Assembly: GCA_945905815.1 (NCBI GenBank)
Contig: CAMDQH010000005.1
Coordinates: forward strand, 19,114 to 83,113
Reading direction: 5' to 3'
From: Bacteriovorax stolpii
GTDB taxonomy: Bacteria; Bdellovibrionota; Bacteriovoracia; Bacteriovoracales; Bacteriovoracaceae
DNA: 64,000 nt
The position numbers and the translations under genes were made by a program. Below the pieces are notes generated by a model. That model was not told the DNA's origin. It was given only the letters and a program-made list of their open reading frames with translations, and did no database searches. Below, piece after piece: positions 42,534 to 52,202 of this stretch; positions within the stretch are counted from its first letter, which is position 1, and each line of letters opens with the position of its first letter.

Positions 42534-43238
42534 CTATATTTTTTTCACCAGCAAACTAATCTCTTTGCCCAACTTCTGCGCTAATTTGTATTCAGTAAGA
42601 TAGATACTGTCACTGCAGCTTGGCACTTTGGTTAAAGAAAGCTTTCTCATGACCTGAATCTCTTCCAAACTGCTTTTCAATTTATTCTCAATTTGATCAA
42701 GATCTGGTTTTATCTTTTTATCAATCAGGCCATTTATCACAAGTGATTTTAAAGTAATCTGAACCACAGAAAGTTCGCCCAAAGATGAGCTCTTGAATGA
42801 GTAAAAGCGGATCATCTCTAGAGTATTATCTAAGGCCAGTGCTTTGGTATCAGCAGACCATTTTTCTGATTTTACAGTGTTAATAAGGCCATTAAAGTAT
42901 TTGAACTCGGAGAAAATATAGTGACAAGGTTCATCCAGTACTGAGTCTTGCCACTGCTTAATTTTATCTTGTGTGCAGGCCTCAGCAACAGCTTTTAAGC
43001 TTTCGAGACGAGGCTGAGAAAGATAGTGTTTAGTAGAGTATTCTTTTAAAAACTTAGTGGCCTCTTCTTCATTGGTCTTAAAACCATAAACAATCTCATC
43101 TTTAATTTCATTTACGGTTACAGCTGCTTCCAAAACGTTCTTTTTATATTGGTTGCAGGTATTAATTGGATCTATTGAAAGTGTGGGAGCGGATTTATTG
43201 CAGCCAATCACGAGCATTAAAACAACGAACAACTTCAC
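42534..43238 (-). CDS. Lipoprotein, hypothetical
   Basis: A 234-residue product with a short lipobox signal (V-V-L-M-L-V-I-G-C). The rest is helical, with five additional cysteines and long amphipathic helices. No domain recognised. Its start overlaps the adenosine deaminase stop by 4 bp, so the two are cotranscribed; whether they are functionally linked is unknown. Confidence 0.65.
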   Translation of the reverse strand: MKLFVVLMLVIGCNKSAPTLSIDPINTCNQYKKNVLEAAVTVNEIKDEIVYGFKTNEEEATKFLKEYSTKHYLSQPRLESLKAVAEACTQDKIKQWQDSVLDEPCHYIFSEFKYFNGLINTVKSEKWSADTKALALDNTLEMIRFYSFKSSSLGELSVVQITLKSLVINGLIDKKIKPDLDQIENKLKSSLEEIQVMRKLSLTKVPSCSDSIYLTEYKLAQKLGKEISLLVKKI

Positions 43239-44464
43239 AAAGTGACGCCGTGTTTTTTAGCAATCTCATCAAAGTGAATCATCACTCGTTTCGCCCAATT
43301 GCGTTTATCAATATAGTCGCCAGGATAGAAACTCTTTTTAAAGCCGTAGGCCACGATGTCTTTGAGGTGTTTCATCGGGACTTCAAAATTATTTAACAAA
43401 AGTCCGTATTCATTAGATACAGTTGTATCAGATACCAAGCGGTTATCTGTACAAATGGTCACGGACATACGGTTTGCTAGCATATGCTTAATATTGTGGT
43501 TCTTAATGTTTTTGATTTCAGGATTGGTCTGAAGGTTTGAAGTTAAGCAGACTTCAATCGTCGTTCGTTTATCAGCGACAAAAGAAATCAGATCACTGAT
43601 GTATTTTTTCTTATCGATAATTTTTGGATCTACGACTTTGTTTTCATCAAACAAATAATAACCGTGACCAATTCGATCTGCGTAGCACTCTGTGATCGCT
43701 TGAAAAATACTTTCAGCGCCGTATGCCTCACCAGCGTGAACAGTTTTATGCATGAAGTTTTTATGAGCATAAGCGTACACATCATGAAACTTGCCGCAAG
43801 GGTAACCTTCTTCTTGCCCTGCGAGATCAATACTCACAATCGGAATCGCTTTTTCGTCGCGGATTTTGACGGCGGCCCTAACCATCTGAAGAGCAGCGGC
43901 TTTGACTATTTCAATATGCTTTGAGTATTCCATCGTCTTGTAAAAGCCGGTGTAGTAAGGGGAGTAACCCTTGGGACCAAAGTTTCTCATGGCACAGCTG
44001 ATAATGCCGTAGTGGAATTCTGGGCGAGTCCCACTTTTAACGTCAGATCGATTATTGTGTTCTTTTTTGGCACGATCAAGGCCTTTGTAGGCGGCCTCCA
44101 TAACCGTTTCCAAGGTCAGGCCAGCTTCAACATCCATCATGAGCTGGGGAGCAAATCGTGGCTCAATATAGTAGACGTTTTCGTTTTGGTTATCGATGGC
44201 AAGTTCATAGGCCACGCGCTCAATATTTTCCAAGTCGCGAAGAGCGGCACAGGTATATTGAAAGCCATGAAGATATTCTCCGAGGTTTGAATAAGCTGAT
44301 TTAAAAACCAGCTCTCTTAGACCTTCTTCCGTGTAGGACGGCATCTTAATGTTATTCTTTTTGGCCATCTCAATCAAAGTGGGGATCCTGAGGGATCCAT
44401 CTAGATGGAGGTGAAGGTCAGACTTGGGCATGTCATGGATAAATGCGTCAGAGTATTTTGTCAT
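43235..44464 (-). CDS. Adenosine deaminase-family protein
   Basis: A 409-residue amidohydrolase. It has the N-terminal zinc motif K-S-D-L-H-L-H-L-D-G-S at about 14-24, V-H-A-G-E with the catalytic Glu and a third histidine nearby. R-I-G-H-G and the C-T-D-N-R zinc aspartate (T-D-N) complete the site. All residues of adenosine/adenine deaminase are present. It converts adenosine to inosine and would feed hypoxanthine/xanthine into the xanthine dehydrogenase at 62003. I use the ATG at 44464; an in-frame TTG at 44488 with GGGAG nearby is an alternative. Confidence 0.85.
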   Translation of the reverse strand: MTKYSDAFIHDMPKSDLHLHLDGSLRIPTLIEMAKKNNIKMPSYTEEGLRELVFKSAYSNLGEYLHGFQYTCAALRDLENIERVAYELAIDNQNENVYYIEPRFAPQLMMDVEAGLTLETVMEAAYKGLDRAKKEHNNRSDVKSGTRPEFHYGIISCAMRNFGPKGYSPYYTGFYKTMEYSKHIEIVKAAALQMVRAAVKIRDEKAIPIVSIDLAGQEEGYPCGKFHDVYAYAHKNFMHKTVHAGEAYGAESIFQAITECYADRIGHGYYLFDENKVVDPKIIDKKKYISDLISFVADKRTTIEVCLTSNLQTNPEIKNIKNHNIKHMLANRMSVTICTDNRLVSDTTVSNEYGLLLNNFEVPMKHLKDIVAYGFKKSFYPGDYIDKRNWAKRVMIHFDEIAKKHGVTL

Positions 44465-44513
44465 AAGTGACTTAAAATACTCCCGCAAAAGCTATTAGCA
44501 AATATCTTTTTGA

Positions 44514-45032
44514 TTAGAAGCGTGATTTTTGAAGCTTAGAGATATCAAAACCGTCTTTTTGTGCCAAATCTAGGTACTCTTTAACCACCGCTTCAGGAAT
44601 TTCAACCGGTGAACGTGACATGAGCCATAAAGATTTACGGTTGATTGACCCAACTAGGACATATTCATAATTAGGGTCGAGCTTCATAATATTGTAATCA
44701 CCCTTGACTCGGAAAAGACGAGTGAAGAAGTTGTTAAATGTTACTTCTAGTTCAGCATTTGTTTTTGTATTGGTGATAACGGCTTGGCCTTTAATCGTCG
44801 TGTCGCCTTTATTTTTTAAGCAAGTATTGAACACGCTGATCTTCTTAGCATTAATGATCTCATACTCTGCAGTTTGACCCTTACACTTTCGCGTAAAGAA
44901 TTGCGGAAGTGAGTAGTGGGCATACCATTTCCCAATATAGCGTGAGACATCAACACTAGAAGCAGTGGTAATCGTCTGAGCGAAAGAGGAAAGAGAAAAG
45001 GTCAAAAACAGGAACGCAATTAGGTTTTTCAT
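44514..45032 (-). CDS. Lipocalin (Blc-like), secreted
   Basis: A 172-residue protein with a signal peptide and a lipocalin beta-barrel. The G-x-W motif is in V-S-R-Y-I-G-K-W-Y-A at about 30-39; N-T-C-L-K-N-K-G is typical of Blc, as are Y-V-L-V-G-S-I-N-R-K-S-L-W-L-M-S-R and the C-terminal G-F-D-I-S-K-L. Blc-type lipocalins bind lysophospholipids or fatty acids. There is no lipobox cysteine, so it is periplasmic or secreted rather than lipid-anchored. Confidence 0.88.
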   Translation of the reverse strand: MKNLIAFLFLTFSLSSFAQTITTASSVDVSRYIGKWYAHYSLPQFFTRKCKGQTAEYEIINAKKISVFNTCLKNKGDTTIKGQAVITNTKTNAELEVTFNNFFTRLFRVKGDYNIMKLDPNYEYVLVGSINRKSLWLMSRSPVEIPEAVVKEYLDLAQKDGFDISKLQKSRF

Positions 45033-45096
45033 AGCTAGATTTGTATCAGAATTGGTTTCCGATAGCCATAGACAAAACTAAAACAGAGAATAATGT

Positions 45097-45558
45097 ATGC
45101 TTGTAATATTTATAGATGCCGACGGATGCCCAGTTAAAGACGAAACCTATAAGGTAGCTGCTCGATATCAGATAAAAGTCTTTGTGGTTGCTAATAAACG
45201 TATAAATATTCCAATTCATCCTTCAGTGGAAATGATCGTCGTCAATGCCGGTCCGGATGAAGCAGATAACTGGATTGCAGAAAATATTTGTGAATGGGAC
45301 ATTTGCATCACTGCGGATATTCCGTTGGCCGATAGGTGTCTTAAAAAAAATGCCAAGGTATTAGGGGTTCGCGGTGACGAATTTACCGAAGATATGATTG
45401 GCGATGCTTTGGCAACTCGGGAACTAATGAAAGAACTGCGTGAAATGGGGCAAGTTGGCGGTGGGCCTCCACCATTTGCTAACCGCGATCGTTCGGAGTT
45501 TCTTTCAAACCTTGATCGGATCATTCAGTATATTAAAAAAAAAGCGCCTAAGATCTAA
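45097..45558 (+). CDS. YaiI/YqxD (DUF188) family protein
   Basis: A 153-residue DUF188 protein with the family's I-D-A-D-G-C-P-V-K near the N-terminus, [17 protein letters not shown] and G-G-G-P-P-P-F. The fold is related to PIN/NYN nucleases, with clustered aspartates. The function is not established. Full length for the family; single gene between the divergent lipocalin and a terminator. Confidence 0.92.
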   Translation: MLVIFIDADGCPVKDETYKVAARYQIKVFVVANKRINIPIHPSVEMIVVNAGPDEADNWIAENICEWDICITADIPLADRCLKKNAKVLGVRGDEFTEDMIGDALATRELMKELREMGQVGGGPPPFANRDRSEFLSNLDRIIQYIKKKAPKI

Positions 45559-45707
45559 GAAGCGGGAGGTGGGCTGTTCCGTAATATTAATAACAGGTCC
45601 CTAGTCGTTAACTTAAATGATAAGAAACTCACCATTGTAACTTGTAGTTAATTCAATATCTGAATCTTGACCATATCTCAAACTTAATGTCATCTGAAGG
45701 ATGTGCT

Positions 45708-45739
45708 AAAAAAATGGTTACCTTTCGGTAACCATTTTT
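45708..45739. terminator. Strong bidirectional intrinsic terminator
   Basis: AAAAATGGTTACC (45710-45722) pairs perfectly with GGTAACCATTTTT (45727-45739) over a TTTC loop; both strands have a T-run. It lies in the 373-base gene-poor stretch 45559-45931, about 150 bases after the DUF188 stop. The rest of that stretch holds no ORF, RNA or repeat I can support beyond a few TTGTCAC strings near 45822 and 45899. Confidence 0.85.
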
Positions 45740-45931
45740 CACTTTCGACTTTAGGCCATCTTTGCTTGCGCCCAAATTCCCTAAAGCTTCCGGCACAAAA
45801 GTAATATCAAATTCAAAAGTTTGTCACACTTAGTTTATCCTAAAACTTTTCTGTAGATTGCTTGCAGCATTCAGCTATGCAGGTTTTCAAAATCATTTTT
45901 GTCACTTTTAATGTCTTAAAAGGTGGTGCAC

Positions 45932-46879
45932 ATGGAAAAGTGGACAACAGACACAATTGGATCTCAAATTGATAAAATTGCTATCGTCACAAGTGCTAAT
46001 GAGGGTGCAGGATTAGAAGTGGCGCGAGAGCTTGCTCGTAATGGTGCTCGAGTCATCATCTGTACGGAAGATGAGGAAAAAGGAGAGTTGGCATTAAAGG
46101 ATATAAGATCAAGTATGCATGGTGCACATGTCAGTTATGAAGTTGTAGATATGGCCGACCTTGATTCTGTGGCACACTTTTCAGATAAAATTTTAATGGA
46201 ATATGACCAACTTCATCTATTGATAAATAATTTCGAAGTTTCTGGATTGCCCACAAAAAATAAATCGGTACAAAATTATGAAATGATGTTTGCTAAAAAT
46301 TATTTGGCCCATTTCTCCTTAACGGCCAGATTATTTCCTTTGTTGGAAAACACTCATGGCTCAAGAGTTATCTTTCAAAGTTCGCTAGAGCATGAAAAAG
46401 GGGTCATCGATTTTTTTGATTTGAATTCGACACTCTTTTATGACTCTAAAAAGTCGTATGCTCAGTCTAAGCTTGCGATGTTAATTTTTGCTAGGGAGTT
46501 AGACCGACGCCTACGGCTTACACAACTGCAAGTTAAGAGTATTCCGGTATTTTCATTCAGAATGCACACTCCTTTCTTTTCAAAGTTTTTTAAATATGCC
46601 TTGGGACTTTCATCTCACCAAGCCGCTACCCCTATTTTGTTTGCGGCTACTTCATTGAATGCCATGAGTGGTCATTACTATGGATTAGATGGTTTTAATG
46701 GTAGTCGCGGGTACCCGATTGAAGCCGATTGTTCTGTGAATGCAAAAAATATTTATACGGCCGAAAAGCTTTGGGAGGTTTCTGAAGCTATGACAGGGAT
46801 TGATTTTTCCCTCCGCAACACGAGTAACGTTTTGCCTTTCTATACTCGGGGCAGCATTCGTCCGGAAACGACACTCTAG
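45932..46879 (+). CDS. Short-chain dehydrogenase/reductase
   Basis: A 315-residue SDR of the retinol-dehydrogenase-like type, from the ATG at 45932 (AAGGTGG upstream). The N-terminal cofactor motif reads V-T-S-A-N-E-G-A-G-L-E-V-A-R-E-L-A, with T-G-x-x-x-G-I-G altered to T-S-A-N-E-G-A-G. L-L-I-N-N-F replaces the N-N-A-G block. The active-site Ser is in F-Q-S-S and Y-A-Q-S-K supplies Tyr and Lys. The altered dinucleotide loop may change cofactor affinity. Substrate unknown. Confidence 0.85.
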   Translation: MEKWTTDTIGSQIDKIAIVTSANEGAGLEVARELARNGARVIICTEDEEKGELALKDIRSSMHGAHVSYEVVDMADLDSVAHFSDKILMEYDQLHLLINNFEVSGLPTKNKSVQNYEMMFAKNYLAHFSLTARLFPLLENTHGSRVIFQSSLEHEKGVIDFFDLNSTLFYDSKKSYAQSKLAMLIFARELDRRLRLTQLQVKSIPVFSFRMHTPFFSKFFKYALGLSSHQAATPILFAATSLNAMSGHYYGLDGFNGSRGYPIEADCSVNAKNIYTAEKLWEVSEAMTGIDFSLRNTSNVLPFYTRGSIRPETTL

Positions 46880-47032
46880 TAATAATATTGCATATTTTAA
46901 ATATGATATCCGGTTGATGGTTCAAACAAGACTTCGGCTACCGTAATTATATGCAATTCCGGCATTTGCCCGATACACTTTTGGCTTTAAAATGGTACGT
47001 TTGTGTATGAAGTATTTCGTAGTGAGGTTTTA

Positions 47033-47563
47033 ATGAAGTCTTTTTTTCTTTTGTTCCTTGTGATTTTCTCACAGCATTCTTTTGCTGATATTTCGCTTTC
47101 AGAATTAGGAATGAGTGCAGAATCGACCAAACCTGACCCGAAATTTCCGCCGGCCGAAATGAAGCTCAGATCTAGTAAGCTTAAGACCCATGAAGTATTA
47201 GGTCTTGTTACGTTGGGGGCAATGACGGCAACAATGCTGACAGGGAACGGTGCTTTAGATAGCAATCTTCATATGTATTTAGGCTTTACGACCGGTGCCC
47301 TTTACATGGCCACTGCCTATTATTCCCTAACTGCGCCAAAGCCGATGGGTGTGATTGATCGTGGGCGTATTAAATGGCACAAAGGACTTGCATGGGTCCA
47401 TTTTCCACTAATGATTCTTGTTCCCTATTTAGGTTATATGTATAAAAAGCATGAAGACGAAGATAAAGGTCATAGCTCTCTAGAGAAGCAACACTCAGCT
47501 TTAGCGGGTGTATTGTTTGGAACTTTTGCTGTTTCTGCGGCATTAATGGTGATTGAATTCTAA
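47033..47563 (+). CDS. Four-helix His-rich membrane protein, cytochrome b561-like
   Basis: A 176-residue product with a signal peptide, then four hydrophobic helices. Histidines sit at helix ends: K-T-H-E-V-L-G, N-L-H-M-Y-L-G, K-W-H-K-G-L-A-W-V-H-F and K-Q-H-S-A-L-A-G. This pattern suits bis-histidine heme b ligation as in b561/DUF4405-type proteins, though I cannot assign a family. The next gene, 10 bp downstream, encodes a YceI protein; b561 and YceI genes are often paired, which supports the call. Confidence 0.6.
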   Translation: MKSFFLLFLVIFSQHSFADISLSELGMSAESTKPDPKFPPAEMKLRSSKLKTHEVLGLVTLGAMTATMLTGNGALDSNLHMYLGFTTGALYMATAYYSLTAPKPMGVIDRGRIKWHKGLAWVHFPLMILVPYLGYMYKKHEDEDKGHSSLEKQHSALAGVLFGTFAVSAALMVIEF

Positions 47564-47573
47564 GAGGTAAAAA

Positions 47574-48035
47574 ATGCAAACGATTATGGCCTTAGTTTTA
47601 AGTTTTGGACAGGCAACCTACCACGTGAAGTACACTTTCAAAAAAGTGGAGGCTACAAGCACGGAAGTTAAAGGGAAAATTAATTGTGATGAAAAAGTGT
47701 GTGAGTTCCTATTAGCAGTCCCGATAAAATCCTTTGTCTCAAGTGACTCAAATCGTGATTTGAATATGCTTCAAACAACTGAAGCTGATAAGTATCCGGT
47801 TGCCAGCGCTAAAGGAACTTTTGCAAAAGAGATTTTGTCGCAAGCAGATGCCAAAATTGAGGCCCAAGTGGATTTTCATGGAGTAACGAAGAGCTATTCA
47901 ATTTTACTCAAGGATAAGGCCCAGAAGGCGAGTTTTATACTGGATCTTGATGCCCACAAGTTAGAGAGACCATCACTTTTTGGAATCAAAATCAAAAATG
48001 AAATGCCTATAGATTTTGAATTGAAGTGGAAATAG
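47574..48035 (+). CDS. YceI-like protein
   Basis: A 153-residue YceI-type lipid-binding barrel with V-K-Y-T-F-K-K-V, the middle D-S-N-R-D-L-N-M-L-Q block (family: N-x-x-R-D-x-H-L-x-x), Y-P-V-A-S-A-K-G-T-F and V-D-F-H-G-V-T-K. The N-terminus is a weak signal peptide (I-M-A-L-V-L-S-F-G-Q-A). YceI proteins bind long isoprenoid or quinone-like lipids in the periplasm. A second YceI-like gene lies at 58312. Confidence 0.8.
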   Translation: MQTIMALVLSFGQATYHVKYTFKKVEATSTEVKGKINCDEKVCEFLLAVPIKSFVSSDSNRDLNMLQTTEADKYPVASAKGTFAKEILSQADAKIEAQVDFHGVTKSYSILLKDKAQKASFILDLDAHKLERPSLFGIKIKNEMPIDFELKWK

Positions 48036-48086
48036 GCGAGTTTGCCAGTCGGTTTAATTTGTTTTTGATATGCCGATAAGGTAAGC

Positions 48087-49028
48087 ATGTCACAAATTGC
48101 TTACAAGGCCTATGAGCTTCTGCTCAAAAATGTCGGAACTATTATTCACGGTAAGGATGAAAGCATAAAGCTGGTGCTCACTGCTTGGTTTGCAGGTGGA
48201 CACATTCTGATTGAGGATAATCCTGGTACCGGCAAGACAATGCTAGCGAAGTCTGTCGCGAAATCAGTCAATCTTGAATTTGGCCGCGTTCAATTTACAC
48301 CGGATTTACTTCCATCTGACATTACAGGTTCAATGATTTACGATGAAACTTCAAAAGAATTTCAGTTTAATCGTGGCCCTATTTTTTCCACGATCCTACT
48401 TGCAGATGAAATTAATCGAGCAACACCCAGGACCCAATCAGCGCTTTTGGAAGCGATGGGGGAGTTTCAGGTTACAATCGATAAAAGTACTCATAAACTA
48501 GACCCCCAGTTTTTTGTTATAGCCACTCAAAATCCAATTGAGCAACATGGTACGTTCCCGCTTCCTGAAGCCCAGCTTGATCGTTTTTCGATGAAAATTG
48601 GGATGGGCTACCCAGAAAGAGAAAGCGAATTGAAAATGCTTCTTCAAAGAATAAATGAAGACCCATTCTCGAAACTTGCTCCAGTGATAAAAAAAGAGCA
48701 TGTGCAGGAAATAAAAAAAGTAGTCTCAGATGTTAAAATCTCAGAAGCAACCATGAAGTATATTTTGGACGTTGTCGAGAAAACACGTTCTCATCCTGAG
48801 ATTTCGCTTCCGGCCTCACCTAGGGCAAGCATAAGTTTAATGAAAATAGGCCAGGCCTATTCTTTCCTTTCAGGGGATGATTTTGTAAGGCCAGGAACAA
48901 TTTATAAATTATTACCTTATGTCTTAGAGCATCGGATTGCACAAACAAATGAAAGTCGTTTTCAAGGAAGAAAAAAATCAGATATTTTAGCCGATATCTT
49001 GAATAAAGTCCGTGTACCAACCAAATGA
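48087..49028 (+). CDS. MoxR family AAA+ ATPase
   Basis: A 313-residue MoxR ATPase. Walker A is D-N-P-G-T-G-K-T at about 47-54, Walker B L-L-A-D-E-I-N-R-A at about 107-115. A-T-P-R-T-Q-S-A-L-L-E-A-M, the sensor-1 A-T-Q-N-P-I-E and P-L-P-E-A-Q-L-D-R-F follow. It acts as a chaperone-type ATPase with VWA/DUF58 partners. The next gene (DUF58) overlaps by 4 bp and the DUF4129 gene follows, the standard three-gene set. Confidence 0.93.
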   Translation: MSQIAYKAYELLLKNVGTIIHGKDESIKLVLTAWFAGGHILIEDNPGTGKTMLAKSVAKSVNLEFGRVQFTPDLLPSDITGSMIYDETSKEFQFNRGPIFSTILLADEINRATPRTQSALLEAMGEFQVTIDKSTHKLDPQFFVIATQNPIEQHGTFPLPEAQLDRFSMKIGMGYPERESELKMLLQRINEDPFSKLAPVIKKEHVQEIKKVVSDVKISEATMKYILDVVEKTRSHPEISLPASPRASISLMKIGQAYSFLSGDDFVRPGTIYKLLPYVLEHRIAQTNESRFQGRKKSDILADILNKVRVPTK

Positions 49029-50404
49029 ATATAAGGCGAAAGATACTTCTTCCCCAATTATTGAATTATATAAAAATAGAATTCAAATATTATAATCTAA
49101 ATAATAACTTGGCCTATAATTCACATATTTATAATAACTTTTCATTTTTTTGTGTTTTGATGGTGTTAAGTTTTGTTTTTGGTTTTTTTAAACCGATCTT
49201 CTGGGTTATAGGACTAAGCTCTTTAGTGCTAGTCGTTTTCCTCTATCTGAAAACGTTAAAACTTTGCCAAGGTATTACAGTTCAAAGAAAAATTCCAAAG
49301 TTGGCAAAAGAAAGAAGAGTGATTGAAATTATCTATTGGATTACAAATGAAACAGCTTTCCCAATGATGAATCTAAGTTTTACAGAAAAATTTGACGGAG
49401 TACAGGCAGGGTATTTTAATGTCTGCCCGGGTCGAATTATACCTCCGCATACTAAAATTCAATACTCTAAGAAGGTCATGCTTGATGCAGGGATGGGTGT
49501 AAAAACCTTTGCCCCAATAAATGTAACTTTAAAAGATGAAATTGGCATCTTTGAATTTGATGTAAACTTTAGAGCGTCAGACGAGATAGAGGTTTATCCT
49601 TTCATTGATGATATACCTCCACTGAAAGCATCCGTATCCCCAGATACGATTGAATATGGATTTTATGAGATCGCGAAGAGAGGGGATTCAAATTTATTTA
49701 TTGGGACAAGAGAGTACCGGTCTGGAGATCCAGTAAAGCATATAAATTGGCGTCTTACAAAAAAAACAAATAAAGTAATCGTAAATGAATATGAAAAAAA
49801 CACAAACACTTTCGTCACCCTACTTCTCGATCTTGATCTTGGTAGCCAATTGGGTTTTGGTGAACTCTCGACATGGGAAGCCGCTAAAGATTTGGCACTA
49901 AGTATTTCAATGAATGAGATACGTAAAAATAATCTCATCCAAATTGTCTCAAATAATCTTTATATTCCTTTCGGGTCTGGTAAAAATCAAATGATGATAA
50001 TGGAGAAGCATTTTACGTTTCACGAAATGGTAAATTCTTCAGAATTAAATTATTTAAGGCATTTAAACAATCTTCCTGAAAAAGGCCAAATATACTATAT
50101 ATGTCCGCTTGTAATGACACCAAAGTCAGTGGAGATATTAGAATTACTTAGAAAACTGAAAATGGATGGACAAAGCGTCGTCATTTTCGTGCTAGACCCT
50201 TATGAGACACTTGTCCAGAGTATTAAGGGTGATATGAAAATAGGGATTCGAGAAATGGATCGGCATGCAAGAGAAGAATTCAAAAATCTAGAAATGAAAT
50301 TTCAAAAGATTGGGTTGCCGATCATCCACCTCAAAGTAAAAAAAGAAAAGATGCTTTACGAGCAAGTTGTAAAAAATGCTCAAAACCTCATTGAGGTTAA
50401 GTGA
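49025..50404 (+). CDS. DUF58 (VWA-like) protein
   Basis: A 459-residue DUF58 protein. Two membrane helices lie near residues 40-80. A beta-rich region follows, then the family signature R-E-Y-R-S-G-D-P-V-K-H-I-N-W-R at about 237-251. A VWA-like part has L-L-L-D-L-D-L-G instead of the full D-x-S-x-S metal site. It works with the MoxR ATPase encoded just upstream (4-bp ATGA overlap), probably at the inner membrane; the client is unknown. Confidence 0.88.
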   Translation: MNIRRKILLPQLLNYIKIEFKYYNLNNNLAYNSHIYNNFSFFCVLMVLSFVFGFFKPIFWVIGLSSLVLVVFLYLKTLKLCQGITVQRKIPKLAKERRVIEIIYWITNETAFPMMNLSFTEKFDGVQAGYFNVCPGRIIPPHTKIQYSKKVMLDAGMGVKTFAPINVTLKDEIGIFEFDVNFRASDEIEVYPFIDDIPPLKASVSPDTIEYGFYEIAKRGDSNLFIGTREYRSGDPVKHINWRLTKKTNKVIVNEYEKNTNTFVTLLLDLDLGSQLGFGELSTWEAAKDLALSISMNEIRKNNLIQIVSNNLYIPFGSGKNQMMIMEKHFTFHEMVNSSELNYLRHLNNLPEKGQIYYICPLVMTPKSVEILELLRKLKMDGQSVVIFVLDPYETLVQSIKGDMKIGIREMDRHAREEFKNLEMKFQKIGLPIIHLKVKKEKMLYEQVVKNAQNLIEVK

Positions 50405-52113
50405 TATTTTCTTTTTTTTTTATAGTTACAATTCTTTTCGGGACATGTCTTTCGTCTCATTCAATAGATTTACTTCCTTTTTATTGTCTTTATTTTGTGC
50501 TTGCATTTTATGTTTTAGCATCTTTTGATTATGGTCAAGATTATTATCTTTCATTTCAAATGCGTGCTGCTTCGAAAACTGAAAACAAGCTTCTAGTTGC
50601 CGGGCACGAAATGAAATCAGACGTAGAAGAAGATAAACAAGAAGATCGATTCTTGAATTTGTTTGCCCCCAACAGATTGGTGAAGCGCAATTTTTTAAAT
50701 GGAGCAATCTCCTTTGGCGGGCTCTGGTTTTTTTATTCCAAGCTCGGAGCCGAGATATCACTTAATACGTTAATTCCGCTCGTCGGATGTTTTTTGGTTA
50801 TGAACTCATTTTATGTAGGGCATTTATTAGTAGTTTTGTTGTTGAACTCAGTGATTGTGACTTATAATTATTCAACTGATGTGCCAATGGCATATTATTT
50901 TCTTTATATATGCCTTTTTCTTTCTTCACTTTGTTTAATCGCAAATCATAAAGAGTCTTTTAAGGGTCGCAAGATTATAAATCTCGTTGTACTTGGTCTC
51001 GTTTTTTTGACTTGTAATTTTGCTTTTTCTTGGATCCTTCCAAATTCATCTCCGCCCATTGATCTGAAAAGTGAGTTAACGAGAAGCGAATCAAGAATGT
51101 TAAGAGATTTTGTGTCGAAAAATAAAGATCAACTTTTAAAACTATCAAATAGTCCCTCTTTCGGAAAAAAACAGGGTGATATTCCGGATGAAATAGCAAA
51201 GTCATTGGCAGAGATGGAAAGTTTAGAGCAGGTTCTTCGAAGCAATAGTTTTACAGAAAAAGAAAAGCGAGAACTACTTGAAAGAATGAATAATTTTTCA
51301 GATCAACAGCGATCTCAGAACGACAAACTTGAGAAGCAGTCCGAGTCTGATTTAAATAAGATCTCTTTTAGCGATAAGGATAGAGAGATTTTGAATGGGA
51401 TGAAAATCGATCAGACCGGTAAATTAAGTACTGATGAGCAGGAAATGGTACGGAATTACATCAATCGCGCCCAAGGAGCTGGGATTTCAAAAAAAGAAAT
51501 AGAAGAAGTCAGTAAGTTTCTGGAACCGAAAGAATTCTCTGGGACTGATAAACAAAATCTTAAAAATGCCTTAAGCCAGGCCGCTAAGGAGGCACCACTT
51601 CACGAGAAACTAAAATTGCCTTCAGAGAAAGAAAAAGCAGAGATCTTCAACGCGCTAACAAATAAACACGATAGCAATAAACTTATGGAAAAGTTAAAGA
51701 GAGTTTTTCCTTTTCTCGTAGGTCTTTTTTTCATCTTACTTATTAATTATTTTCTCAAAAAGAAAGGTGTTAAGAAAGTAGAGGCATTTGATCCTGAAAC
51801 ATTAATTGAGCTTAAAGCAGAATGGAAAGCCTTGCGTAAGCTTAGTCTCTCACCGCGTGACGAAGTTATTCATTACTATAATCTTTTTCATAATAGCCTG
51901 CAGAAAATTCATTACTCTGCCCATGAAGCCCCACCGTCATGTATCATTTATGATGATATGATAAAAAACAACTTTGAACTTCATAGGCCTACACTTGTTA
52001 TAACTGATGTCTTTGCCCGGTGTTATTATGGAGAAGCGGATGTTACTTCAGATTCTCTCAAAATATTCAGAAAAGCGCTTTGGGAAATCCTTAGAGTTTA
52101 CCAACTGATTTAA
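50401..52113 (+). CDS. Membrane protein with C-terminal DUF4129 domain
   Basis: A 570-residue protein starting with GTG that overlaps the DUF58 stop by 4 bp. About six N-terminal helices (residues 1-220) precede a long charged, coiled-coil-like region (about 225-430), one helix near 437-457 and a DUF4129 domain at the end (P-R-D-E-V-I-H-Y-Y-N-L-F-H, Y-Y-G-E-A-D). In many bacteria the third gene of this set carries a transglutaminase core before DUF4129; I see no such core here, the charged middle taking its place. Confidence 0.78.
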   Translation: MIFSFFFIVTILFGTCLSSHSIDLLPFYCLYFVLAFYVLASFDYGQDYYLSFQMRAASKTENKLLVAGHEMKSDVEEDKQEDRFLNLFAPNRLVKRNFLNGAISFGGLWFFYSKLGAEISLNTLIPLVGCFLVMNSFYVGHLLVVLLLNSVIVTYNYSTDVPMAYYFLYICLFLSSLCLIANHKESFKGRKIINLVVLGLVFLTCNFAFSWILPNSSPPIDLKSELTRSESRMLRDFVSKNKDQLLKLSNSPSFGKKQGDIPDEIAKSLAEMESLEQVLRSNSFTEKEKRELLERMNNFSDQQRSQNDKLEKQSESDLNKISFSDKDREILNGMKIDQTGKLSTDEQEMVRNYINRAQGAGISKKEIEEVSKFLEPKEFSGTDKQNLKNALSQAAKEAPLHEKLKLPSEKEKAEIFNALTNKHDSNKLMEKLKRVFPFLVGLFFILLINYFLKKKGVKKVEAFDPETLIELKAEWKALRKLSLSPRDEVIHYYNLFHNSLQKIHYSAHEAPPSCIIYDDMIKNNFELHRPTLVITDVFARCYYGEADVTSDSLKIFRKALWEILRVYQLI

Positions 52114-52202
52114 CCAACTATCTCTCTTTGGTTTTCATGCAGCTTTACACTACATCTTTCCTAGGTAATCTTTGTTTCAAGGACCAATACAAAGGAGTTT
52201 TT

